NCBI RefSeq assembly: GCF_003287285.1
Contig: NZ_QMIG01000002.1
Span: 186,001 to 250,000 of the forward strand
Direction of reading: 5' to 3'
DNA length: 64,000 nucleotides
Source: Phytoactinopolyspora halophila
GTDB taxonomy: Bacteria; Actinomycetota; Actinomycetes; Jiangellales; Jiangellaceae
The translations under genes were made by a program, and so were the position numbers. This document shows, one piece after another, positions 16,006-23,628 of the stretch (its first letter is position 1; every line of letters begins with the position of its first letter). The notes beneath the pieces are model-generated. The model was not told where the DNA came from. It searched no databases and saw only the letters and a program-made list of their open reading frames with translations.

Positions 16006-16428
16006 GTGGTGGACAACGACATGACGATCGGCCATGGTCCGGTAACGTCGCTCTTGGATGAAAGGCCGCCTGAAGGGCACCTCATCAACGACCTGCCCCG
16101 TCAGCACCGTTCTGCTGACTCGTCGCAGGGCTCCTCGTCGCAGGGCTCTTCGCCGCTTCATCAGCAGTATGAAGTGGTGTATGAGGATGTCACAGGTAAT
16201 CCGCTGTTGGCCTTCTCCGACGGTCAATGGTGGGACGTCGCGGGCACGTCGCCACGTCCCGTATCGGTTCGATTTGCCTTGCGCCGCGATCCGTCCTGGG
16301 CGGGAGCCGTCGTACAGACCGTATGCCTGTGGATGCGCAGCAACCCGCAACACGAGCGCTCGTTCGATCTCGCGACCGAACTCGCGCTTGCCGTTGGCGA
16401 GCTCGCACGCCAGCTCGAGGATGACTGA
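16006..16428 (+). CDS. Hypothetical protein (140 residues)
   Basis: Not recognised. The N-terminal third is polar and low-complexity with a short SSQGSSSQGSS repeat encoded by 15-bp tandem units; residues about 55-140 look like a folded domain (YEVVYEDVTGNPLLAFSDGQ, WWDVAGTSPRPVSVRFALRR, TELALAVGELARQLEDD). No signal peptide or membrane segment. The 137 bp upstream are AT-richer than the genes. GTG 16006 or ATG 16021 could be the start; neither has a clear ribosome site. It ends 24 nt before the phosphatase gene and may be cotranscribed with it. Confidence 0.6.
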   Translation: MVDNDMTIGHGPVTSLLDERPPEGHLINDLPRQHRSADSSQGSSSQGSSPLHQQYEVVYEDVTGNPLLAFSDGQWWDVAGTSPRPVSVRFALRRDPSWAGAVVQTVCLWMRSNPQHERSFDLATELALAVGELARQLEDD

Positions 16429-16452
16429 ACCCCGATACGGCGCGCATCCGGC

Positions 16453-16968
16453 ATGAAAGTTTGTATCGTCTGCGCGGGCAACATCTGCCGCTCGCCCATG
16501 GCGGAGGTCGTCTTCCGCAGCCGCTTGGCCGATGTCGGCCTGCAGGACATGGTGGAGATCGAATCGGCGGGGACGGGCGCGTGGCACGTCGGCGAGCCTG
16601 CTGACCCACGAGCCGTCGACACGCTTCGGGCGCACGGTTACGAGCCAGGCCACCATCGTGCTCGGCAGTTCCAGAAGTCGTGGTTCGACGACGTGGACCT
16701 CGTGCTCGCCCTCGACAGTGCCAACGTCACGAACCTGCACCGGCTAGCACCGAACGAAGAGGCGCGAGCGAAGATCCGGATGCTGCGCGACGTCGGCTCC
16801 GAGGGACGAGACGGCGGAGACGCGGAGGTGGACGTCCCGGATCCGTACTACGGCGGTGACGGCGGATTCGAACTCGTCCTCCAGCTGGTCGAGCAAGCCG
16901 CCGATGACTTCCTGGACGCGATCCGTGACACGCGTGACGGACAGGTGCGTACGCCGAGCCGTTCATGA
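16453..16968 (+). CDS. Low-molecular-weight protein-tyrosine phosphatase
   Basis: Protein of 171 residues. The phosphate-binding loop CAGNICRSP lies at the N-terminus (nucleophile Cys 7 in the C-x5-R-S pattern) and the general acid motif DPYYGG near 135. It would dephosphorylate tyrosine residues of cytoplasmic proteins or act as an arsenate-reductase-like enzyme; the DPYY motif favours the phosphatase. Its stop overlaps the ATG of the kinase gene that follows (4-bp overlap), so the pair is translationally coupled. The start ATG has no obvious Shine-Dalgarno. Confidence 0.9.
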   Translation: MKVCIVCAGNICRSPMAEVVFRSRLADVGLQDMVEIESAGTGAWHVGEPADPRAVDTLRAHGYEPGHHRARQFQKSWFDDVDLVLALDSANVTNLHRLAPNEEARAKIRMLRDVGSEGRDGGDAEVDVPDPYYGGDGGFELVLQLVEQAADDFLDAIRDTRDGQVRTPSRS

Positions 16969-17837
16969 GCGTGATCAATTCTGGACAGCTCGCCGAGCTC
17001 CTGGGCATCTCCGTGTCCAGTACCACACCGATCGGTGGCGGCGATATCTGCGACGCCTATCGAGTCGAGACGAGCGACGGCCGCCAGCTGTTCGTCAAGA
17101 CGCTGGCCGACCCACCCGACGGCTTCTTCGACATCGAGTCCCATGGCCTCCGCCGGCTGCGCGACGTGCCAGATGGTGTCGCGGTACCCGAGGTACTCGC
17201 CGCCAGCCGACATTGGCTCGCGCTGGAGTGGATCACTCAGACCGCCCCCTCGCGCAAGGCCGCCGAACGATTCGGCCGGGATCTCGCCACCACGCACCGC
17301 CGGGGCTACGAGGTCTTCGGCTCGTCGGCCGGCGACGGCTGGGTCGGCACTCTCCCCCTTCCAGGTGGACCATGGCCGGATTGGCCCACGATGTGGGCCG
17401 AAGGCCGGCTCGCGCCGTACCTGCGCCGGGCACGTGACCTCGGCGCCATCAACAACCGCGACATGTCCGACGTCGAGCGAGTCATGGATGTGCTTCCGGA
17501 TCTCACCGGTCCGGCCGAACCCCCGTCGCTCCTGCACGGTGACCTGTGGGCCGGAAACGTCATGTGGGGCGACGACGGCCGGAACTGGCTCATCGACCCG
17601 GCGACGCACGGCGGACATCGCGAAACCGACCTCGCGATGCTTTCCTTGTTCGGCCTGCCCTATCTGGATCACGTGCTCGCCAACTACCACGACGCCTGGC
17701 CGCTGGCCGACGGCTGGCAACAACGTGTGCCCCTGCACCAGCTGCATCCCATCCTGGTGCATGCGGTGCTGTTCGGCGGGTCATACGGAGCCCGCGCGGG
17801 CCACCTCGCGCGCCAGGTTCTGTCGACCTTAGGGTGA
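16965..17837 (+). CDS. Fructosamine / ketosamine kinase family protein
   Basis: Protein of 290 residues with the aminoglycoside-phosphotransferase-like kinase fold. Catalytic loop LLHGDLWAGNVMW and the metal-binding segment LIDPATHGGHRETDLAML are the marks of the fructosamine-kinase family, which phosphorylates sugar adducts on protein or amino acids for repair. It is paired with a phosphotyrosine phosphatase; both fructosamine-kinase/LMW-phosphatase pairing and overlap suggest a joint role in protein deglycation, since phosphatase YwlE-type partners occur in such loci. A short stem (CCCCTG/CAGGGG near 17850) follows. Confidence 0.87.
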   Translation: MSVINSGQLAELLGISVSSTTPIGGGDICDAYRVETSDGRQLFVKTLADPPDGFFDIESHGLRRLRDVPDGVAVPEVLAASRHWLALEWITQTAPSRKAAERFGRDLATTHRRGYEVFGSSAGDGWVGTLPLPGGPWPDWPTMWAEGRLAPYLRRARDLGAINNRDMSDVERVMDVLPDLTGPAEPPSLLHGDLWAGNVMWGDDGRNWLIDPATHGGHRETDLAMLSLFGLPYLDHVLANYHDAWPLADGWQQRVPLHQLHPILVHAVLFGGSYGARAGHLARQVLSTLG

Positions 17838-17992
17838 AACCCCGATACCCCTGATGGTCTCCCAGGGGCCGGGTCCACCCTGCGCCGGAGGCGAAAGTTC
17901 ATTTCCTAGAACGACCACATGGAGCTTGTCGGCACGATAAGTTCTGCGAGGAACATCAACCGGCGCTATCATCGCCAAACGCAGGAGACCAT

Positions 17993-18964
17993 ATGATCAC
18001 CGCAGAAGGACTGCGAAAACGCTACGGGTCGAAAGTCGCTGTCGACGATCTCTCGTTCAACGTCCGTCCCGGCGTCGTCACCGGCTTTCTCGGCCCCAAC
18101 GGTGCCGGCAAGTCGACGACGATGCGGCTGATGCTCGATCTGGATAACGGTGAAGGAGAGACACGGTTCGACGGACGCCGGTTCGCCGAGATCCGCCACC
18201 CGATGACCGAGATCGGAGCCGTACTCGAAGCGAAATCCTTCCACCCGACGAGGACCGCACGCAATCACTTGCGCATGCTCGCGGCAGGAAGCCGGCTCCC
18301 GAAGAAGCGGGCTGACGAGGTCCTGGAGTTCGTCGGCCTGACAGAGGTACGGAACAAGAAGCCCAAAGGCTTCTCGCTCGGTATGGCGCAACGCCTCGGT
18401 CTCGCCCAGGCGTTGCTGGGCGACCCCAACACGCTCATCCTCGACGAGCCCGCGAACGGTCTCGACCCACACGGCATCCACTGGCTACGCGACATGTTGA
18501 AGGCTCTGGCGGCCGAGGGCCGCTGCGTTCTCGTGTCCAGCCACCTGCTCTCGGAGATGTCGTTGATGGCCGATGAGTTGGTGGTGATCGGCCGAGGTCA
18601 GATGATCTTCAATGGCGATGTCGACGAGTTCGTCAAGAAGTTCACGCAGACCACCGTGCTCGTCAAGTCGCCCTCGGCTACGCAACTGACCGAGACGTTG
18701 CAGCAGATGGGCGCCGAGGTCGAACCGAACCCGGAGGGCGGACTGCTGGTCAGTGGCGCCGACGCGTCGGTCATCGGCGAGATCGCCCATCGCGACGGCA
18801 TCATCCTGCACGAGCTCGCCACCCAGAGCGCCTCGCTGGAAGACGCGTTCATCAGCGCCACCGGCGCATCCGAGGAGTACGTCGCCCATGACGTCCGCGA
18901 AGAGGCCGCGTCCCTCGTCGACGGGCAAGGCGCCCACAACGAGACCGCGGGAGGTGCCGCATGA
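17993..18964 (+). CDS. ABC transporter ATP-binding protein (export type)
   Basis: Protein of 323 residues: Walker A GPNGAGKST, Q-loop region EIGAVLEAKSFHPTRTA, signature FSLGMAQRLGLAQALLG, Walker B LILDEPANGLD, H-loop SSHLL. It resembles the BcrA/CcmA drug-resistance and lantibiotic-immunity branch, with a C-terminal DUF4162-like tail (TTVLVKSPSATQLTETLQQM). The signature has Met in place of the second Gly, usual in this branch. ATG follows GCAGGAGACCAT. The 4-bp overlap with the permease gene shows a two-gene operon. Substrate unknown. Confidence 0.9.
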   Translation: MITAEGLRKRYGSKVAVDDLSFNVRPGVVTGFLGPNGAGKSTTMRLMLDLDNGEGETRFDGRRFAEIRHPMTEIGAVLEAKSFHPTRTARNHLRMLAAGSRLPKKRADEVLEFVGLTEVRNKKPKGFSLGMAQRLGLAQALLGDPNTLILDEPANGLDPHGIHWLRDMLKALAAEGRCVLVSSHLLSEMSLMADELVVIGRGQMIFNGDVDEFVKKFTQTTVLVKSPSATQLTETLQQMGAEVEPNPEGGLLVSGADASVIGEIAHRDGIILHELATQSASLEDAFISATGASEEYVAHDVREEAASLVDGQGAHNETAGGAA

Positions 18965-19740
18965 TCGACGCACTGCGCTTCGAGTCGACCCGGATCCGCA
19001 CGCTGCGGTCCACGTACTGGCTCATCGGCCTCGGCCTGCTCATCACGGCGGGGATCGCGGGCATCGTGGCGATCGCCTCCAGTGACGAACCGCTCGACGA
19101 CACGTTGATCATGACCGTGCTCACGGGTGGCGGCGAATTCGCGACCTTCATTCCGATCTTCATGGCCATCATCGGCATCTTCGCGGTCGGCCACGAGTAC
19201 CGGCACGGAACCATCCAGCCGACCTTGCTGGCCATTCCCCAGCGCTCCACGGTGCTGCTGTCCAAGATCGTGATTGTCTTGTTCACGTCGGCCGTGGTCG
19301 CCATCGTCTCGGTCGCGATCAACTTCGGGGTCGGGACGCTCTTCTGGGGCGAGGCACCCGACCTGACCGCTAGCCCGCTGAACGAGGCGGTCCCCGGCTA
19401 CATCGTCATGGTCATGATCTATAGCCTGCTGGGAATCGCACTCGCCCAGTTGTTCCGCGGCATTCCCGCAGCGCTCGTCATCCTGCTGATCACGCCACTG
19501 TTGGTCGAGGGGCTCATCGCTGGTCTGTCGATGGTGCCAGCCCTCGACTGGTTGCAGCCCATCCTGAAGTTCCTGCCATTTGGAGCCGGTCAGCGGCTGC
19601 TCGCCGTGACCCCATACGATCCGCAAGGTGGCCCGGAGTTCGACTACCTGGACCGTTGGGCCTCCGGCGGGGTGTTCGCGGCGTTCACCGTGATCCTCCT
19701 CGCCGTCGCCTGGTACCTGTTCAAGAAACGCGACGCCTAA
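18961..19740 (+). CDS. ABC transporter permease (ABC-2 type)
   Basis: Membrane protein of 259 residues with six predicted transmembrane segments (YWLIGLGLLITAGIAGIVAI, FIPIFMAIIGIFAVGHEY, IVIVLFTSAVVAIVSVAI and three further). It partners the ATPase upstream, overlapping it by 4 bp (ATGA). The FAVGHEYRHGTIQPTLLAIPQR loop is typical of ABC-2 permeases that export lipids, antibiotics or peptides. The gene is followed 6 nt downstream by a family 2 hairpin element. Confidence 0.86.
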   Translation: MIDALRFESTRIRTLRSTYWLIGLGLLITAGIAGIVAIASSDEPLDDTLIMTVLTGGGEFATFIPIFMAIIGIFAVGHEYRHGTIQPTLLAIPQRSTVLLSKIVIVLFTSAVVAIVSVAINFGVGTLFWGEAPDLTASPLNEAVPGYIVMVMIYSLLGIALAQLFRGIPAALVILLITPLLVEGLIAGLSMVPALDWLQPILKFLPFGAGQRLLAVTPYDPQGGPEFDYLDRWASGGVFAAFTVILLAVAWYLFKKRDA

Positions 19741-19746
19741 CCCTTT

Positions 19747-19826
19747 CCGAATGATCATGTTTGGTACGTTTTCTCGGGCGGTGACACGTCTGCAGGCGTG
19801 TCACCGCCCGAGAAATCCTGTTACCG
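19747..19826 (+). repeat. Family 2 element, copy B (stop-proximal hairpin repeat)
   Basis: It starts 6 nt after the permease stop with CCGAATGATCATGTTTGG, then a perfect 18-bp stem (TTCTCGGGCGGTGACACG, 19771-19788 with 19797-19814) and loop TCTGCAGG. The inner arms differ from copies A and C but remain fully paired. The tail ATCCTGTTACCG overlaps the stop region of the convergent AbiEi-like gene. Confidence 0.9.
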
Positions 19827-20786
19827 CAACCCTCGTCGGGCCGAACGACGTGTCCGTTCGAACGCCGCGCGGAATCGCTCACGTACCGTCGCGTCGTCGT
19901 TGAGGTCCTTCCAGACGAGCCGAGCGACGCCGTATCCCATGTCGCGCAGCATGTCCTCGCGTCGCTTCTCCCTCCACACGACCTCCGCCGGATCCTCTCC
20001 CGGGCCGAGATACGCGAAATACTTCGAGCGGCCATCGAACTCACCCAACGTATGCTCGGCTTCGAAGTAGAAGTCCGGCCGGAACGTCTCTCCGTTCGGC
20101 GCCTGGATCACGTACTGCAGGCGCGGTCGGGGCAGCCCGATCCTTTCGAACTGGACTCGAGCCCGCGACTCACCTACCGACTCGGCGTTGCCGTCAGCGA
20201 ACTCCACGACGCGACCAGCTCCGCGTGCCCCACTCCAGGTCCGCATCCGCTCGAACGTCGCGAACAGCCCATCTCGGTCCTTGCCCGACCGTGCAAGCGC
20301 GCCGTCGGCTACCACGACACTCTGTTCGAACGGCGCCGTGCGCGCGATATCGACAGCCGTCCGCAACGGGCCGGTGACCGTGATGCCGTCGACGACGCAC
20401 AGGTCACTCGGCGGGAGACGTGCCGCGTGATGCATCACGCCCGCCTCGAAACGCGACGCATGCCGATCTTGACGCGTGACATGTACGACGGTCAGGTCCA
20501 GGTCCCACACGGCCATCCCCAGCATGACCGCAGCCGACACGTGACTCGGTACGGCCGGCACTTTCAGCTGCTTCACCACTGCAATCGTCAGCACTCGATG
20601 TCGCTGGACGGCGTCCAGCGAATCCCACACGTGCGTCTCGACGTACGCACCGCGCCGGATGGCCGTCCAGTCGTTGCGTCGTATCCGTCGAGAGATCTCG
20701 TCGTCGGAGTATCCGGCAGCCAGAAGCTGTGAACGGAAGAGGATCGAGTGTTGCGCTGCGGCAAGGGGCTCTAGCCGAGATTCCAT
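19821..20786 (-). CDS. AbiEi-like winged-helix protein with DUF559-type endonuclease-like domain
   Basis: Protein of 321 residues. The N-terminal 75 residues resemble the AbiEi antitoxin winged helix (RSQLLAAGYSDDEISRRIRRNDWTAIRRGAYV). The C-terminal part has a Vsr/DUF559-like nuclease core: SRARVQFERIGLP, FRPDFYFEAEHTLGEFDGRSKY (Asp and Glu-x-Asp acidic cluster) and REKRREDMLRDMGYGVARLVWKDL. No AbiEii-type toxin gene is adjacent, so this is a solitary member of a family common in actinobacteria; function unknown. Upstream 150 bp hold the family 2 element copy C at the far side. Could be a defence or DNA-repair protein. Confidence 0.7.
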   Translation of the reverse strand: MESRLEPLAAAQHSILFRSQLLAAGYSDDEISRRIRRNDWTAIRRGAYVETHVWDSLDAVQRHRVLTIAVVKQLKVPAVPSHVSAAVMLGMAVWDLDLTVVHVTRQDRHASRFEAGVMHHAARLPPSDLCVVDGITVTGPLRTAVDIARTAPFEQSVVVADGALARSGKDRDGLFATFERMRTWSGARGAGRVVEFADGNAESVGESRARVQFERIGLPRPRLQYVIQAPNGETFRPDFYFEAEHTLGEFDGRSKYFAYLGPGEDPAEVVWREKRREDMLRDMGYGVARLVWKDLNDDATVRERFRAAFERTRRSARRGLR

Positions 20787-20942
20787 GCATGCGATCGTCG
20801 TGCGAGTGCGTAGTGAAAGGGAAGGCCGCTTCGAACGAATGTGGATAACTCACGACGACGCGGCGCCGAGCCTGTAGATAGTCCGCGTCGGCCCAGAACC
20901 GCTCTGACGGACACGGCTGATTTGGCCACTGAGCCCCGTGCC

Positions 20943-21020
20943 CTAACACGCCTTCTCGGGCCGTACTACGTCTACAGTCGTGTCACGGCCCGAGAAGGCG
21001 TACCAAACATGATCATTCGG
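20943..21020 (-). repeat. Family 2 element, copy C (reverse orientation)
   Basis: Read leftward, it starts 7 nt after the stop of the VOC gene with CCGAATGATCATGTTTGG, then a perfect 16-bp stem (20985-21000 with 20949-20964) and a 20-nt loop closely matching the inner part of copy A. The tail CGTGTTAGG matches the other copies. The element therefore keeps the same orientation relative to its gene although it is inverted in the window. Confidence 0.9.
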
Positions 21021-21027
21021 ACTCAGG

Positions 21028-21663
21028 TTAGATGGTGATGAGGTCCATCTCCGTGCGGAAGGTCACCGCCTGGAGACCTGGTTGGCCGTTCGGATTGATC
21101 CACGCCACTTCCACATCCTCAAGCGGATCCGATTCGGGTTCCCCCAGCCATTCGGCCACCCGGCGCGGATCGCCCGCGATCTCCAGACCGGTGAGCTGCA
21201 CGCCACGGCCGCCCTTGGATGGGTGCTCGGCCGGTTCCGACTCCCACCGGACGAAGAACGGCAATTGGGGATCGTTGATCAACCCTTTGACACCGATCTG
21301 CTTCCACCGGAGCTCGAAGCCATCTGGTCGCTTCCGGTTGCCCTGTACCGCCGATCTGCCCAGCCGCTGCTCGATGGGCGCGAGATCGTCAACGGCCACC
21401 ACCCAACCGAGCCAGCCGCCACCGGTCTCCGATCGGGCTTTGACGGCCTGGCCGAATGGCACCTGATCGGCAGCGGGATGGTCGAGGACGGCCACGACCT
21501 CCACATAGTGACCGCCCGCCAGAGGCAGCACCCGGTTGCGCGTACCGAACCGTGGATGCAGGCCGCCGTCGATGAACTGGACGCCAAGCTGGTCGGAAAG
21601 CCGCTGGGCGGTGGCGTCAAGGCCGTCCGGTCCCGCAGCGTAAGAGACATGATCGAGCCGCAT
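21028..21663 (-). CDS. VOC-superfamily (glyoxalase-like domain) protein
   Basis: Protein of 211 residues of the Glyoxalase_3-like type: MRLDHVSYAAGPDGLDATAQ at the start, GTRNRVLPLAGGHYVEVVAVLDHP in the first module and FFVRWESEPAEHPSK in the second. The His of LDH and Glu of YVEV could be metal ligands. Catalytic activity and substrate are unknown. It is a single gene with a family 2 element directly after its stop. It is divergent from the large regulator gene to the right. Confidence 0.8.
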   Translation of the reverse strand: MRLDHVSYAAGPDGLDATAQRLSDQLGVQFIDGGLHPRFGTRNRVLPLAGGHYVEVVAVLDHPAADQVPFGQAVKARSETGGGWLGWVVAVDDLAPIEQRLGRSAVQGNRKRPDGFELRWKQIGVKGLINDPQLPFFVRWESEPAEHPSKGGRGVQLTGLEIAGDPRRVAEWLGEPESDPLEDVEVAWINPNGQPGLQAVTFRTEMDLITI

Positions 21664-21783
21664 GTCCGCATGTTCCCAGCTCTGATAACGATCTTGCAGG
21701 TCAGGCTGCCCTAACTTCCGGGTGACTCGATGTCCGACCTCCCGTCGCGATCATCCTCGCCTCTCGGGGATACGACATGTGAT

Positions 21784-21808
21784 CGTCACTGGCGGCATAA
21801 TAGTGACG
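21784..21808. promoter_or_regulatory. Perfect dyad over the promoter of the 448-residue regulator gene
   Basis: CGTCACT and AGTGACG are perfect 7-bp arms separated by 11 bp; the spacer holds CATAAT, a likely -10 element. The site ends 33 bp before the ATG. Its position suggests autorepression or binding by another dimeric regulator. Confidence 0.6.
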
Positions 21809-21841
21809 GGACAGAATGGCGGTAGCGGTCAGGAGCCAAAA

Positions 21842-23191
21842 ATGCACCATCCGGCGACCGGAACGACCCGCGAGGAGATCACCATCGGAGTCGTCGGCGC
21901 CGACGAAGTCGTGCGCAGGACCATGGCGGTCGCCCGGGAGAGCGGCAACACTTCGTGGCGGCTTGTCGCCGCGGTGTACGACGACGAACAGGAGGCGCAC
22001 ACGCAGGCGATGAAGATCGCCTCACGCGTCGATGTGTGCCTGTTTGCGGGTCCGCTGCCGTACGACGTCGCCACAAGCCGCGGAGACCTTCCCGTTCCCG
22101 CCACCTATGTACCGGTCGGAGGTTCCGCGTTCTACGCCACCCTTCTCCGCGGCGCGCTGAACGACACCTTTGACCCCCGATACCTCAGCGTTGACTCCGT
22201 GTCCGCCACCGACGTGCACACTGCCTATCGCGAGATCGACGTCGATTCGAGTCACGTTCACGTCCAGGAGTATGTCCGGCCCGAGTCGGCGAGCGAGTTC
22301 CTCGGGTTCCACCGCGATCTCTACGAGCGTGGAGAGACCACCGGTGCCATCACCACGGTGCCGACGGTCGCAACCGGGCTGGCCGACGCGGGCATACCGT
22401 CGCTGAAGATGACTCCGGCCGGCGTCACACTCCGCCATGCCCTGCAGACTGCCGCATTGATCGGAAGTGGCGCCAAGCTCGAGGAATCGCGGATCGTCAC
22501 CATGATCGTGCGGGTGCCGAGCGGGGCACTTCCCGCACACGCCAGTCCGAGCAACTACTGGTACCAGGAGCTCAAACTCTCCTTACATCGTGAGCTGCTG
22601 CGCGACGCACGCCCCATGGACGCGGCGGTACTCGTGCGCGACGAGCACAGCTACCTCATCGTCACCACCATGGGCTCGCTGACCCTGGCGACCGACGACC
22701 TCACGGTAGCGCCGTTTCTGGGGCGGATCTCCGCTGAACTCGGCCTCCAGCTCGAGGTGGGGATCGGACTGGGGAGATCGACTCGGGAGGCAGAGCTCAA
22801 CGCCCAGGCTGCGGTCGACAGGGCGGCGGCCGCCGGGGGCAAGAATGCGTACCTGGTCGGCCCCAGCGACACGACGTTGCAGCTCCCCGCCGCCCGACAT
22901 GGCGAGGCGGCACCCGCGCCGCCACAACCGGCCAAGGATGCGAAGGCTGTCGAGATGCTCAGCCGGCTCGCCGAGAGACTCGAGTCCGACGAGGACGGCG
23001 AACGCATCGTGGATGCGGAGAAGGTGGCGGAGCTGCTCGGCGTGACGTTGCGAACGGCACGCCGGATGCTGCACACGCTCGTCGACGAGGGACTCGCCTG
23101 GCCGATGCCGCCCGCCCGGTCAAGCAAGGTTGGCCGGCCCCCGCGTCCTTACCAGTTGCTGATCGAAAAGATCCCGGACGAGCGCGGCTAG
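21842..23191 (+). CDS. Multi-domain transcriptional regulator with C-terminal winged helix (unassigned family)
   Basis: Protein of 449 residues. The N-terminal part (about 10-115) looks like a Rossmann-type sensor domain (ITIGVVGADEVVRRTM, RVDVCLFAGPLPYDVA); a middle part (about 255-345) resembles a degenerate GGDEF/nucleotide-cyclase-like fold (AAVLVRDEHSYLIVTTMG, LGLQLEVGIGLGRSTREAEL); the C-terminal 70 residues form a winged helix (KVAELLGVTLRTARRMLHTLV). ATG 21842 follows AGGAGCCAAAA. I do not recognise the exact family. It lies just upstream of an epimerase/DapA/Gfo-Idh operon that it probably controls; a perfect dyad covers its own promoter. Confidence 0.7.
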   Translation: MHHPATGTTREEITIGVVGADEVVRRTMAVARESGNTSWRLVAAVYDDEQEAHTQAMKIASRVDVCLFAGPLPYDVATSRGDLPVPATYVPVGGSAFYATLLRGALNDTFDPRYLSVDSVSATDVHTAYREIDVDSSHVHVQEYVRPESASEFLGFHRDLYERGETTGAITTVPTVATGLADAGIPSLKMTPAGVTLRHALQTAALIGSGAKLEESRIVTMIVRVPSGALPAHASPSNYWYQELKLSLHRELLRDARPMDAAVLVRDEHSYLIVTTMGSLTLATDDLTVAPFLGRISAELGLQLEVGIGLGRSTREAELNAQAAVDRAAAAGGKNAYLVGPSDTTLQLPAARHGEAAPAPPQPAKDAKAVEMLSRLAERLESDEDGERIVDAEKVAELLGVTLRTARRMLHTLVDEGLAWPMPPARSSKVGRPPRPYQLLIEKIPDERG

Positions 23192-23628
23192 CCGATCCGG
23201 AACACGACGTCCGCGAGTACGCCGCGGCGCCTCGCGAGACTGTCGATTCCAGCAATAGGGGCGGCTGATGCCCGGGGGTTTCGGCCCGTGGCTAACCTAC
23301 CCGCGATCGGATCGCCGCCACCGACAGGGCCTGCGACACCAACCATGCGTACGGCCTGCCATGCGACGCCAGCCAACGCGACCTGCCATGCGGCACCAGC
23401 CGTGCTTTGCGGTCGCCGGCGCGCCGGACGCACCGGCGCGTCCCGGTTTACGAACGAGAGCGACTATTATGGATAGAACTGAAATTGACTTATGGACGTT
23501 CTTAAATCAGACTGATGGCTGTCGGGCAGGTCACGTCGAGTACGCGCCGAACGGCAAGGGCGGCGACCGCGGCTTCCCCTGTCCGAAACCCGGAGTTGGT
23601 GCCCGACGGCGAGCGGGGAAGGTACATC
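23192..23628 (+). promoter_or_regulatory. Intergenic leader of the epimerase operon with short repeats and AT-rich promoter
   Basis: 437 bp without a convincing gene. It contains three CCATGCG heptamers (23343, 23359, 23386), two of them inside the longer repeat CTGCCATGCG at 27-bp spacing. An AT-rich block at 23461-23515 carries TATTATGGA and TTATGGA direct repeats and an AGAAC/GTTCT dyad, the likely promoter and control region. About 115 nt of leader then precede the GTG at 23629. Confidence 0.45.

Noticed and set aside
23515-23628. N-terminal extension of the epimerase from ATG 23515
   Set aside because: Added residues are Arg/Ala/Thr-rich and unlike the family start; GTG 23629 has a clear GGAAGG ribosome site.
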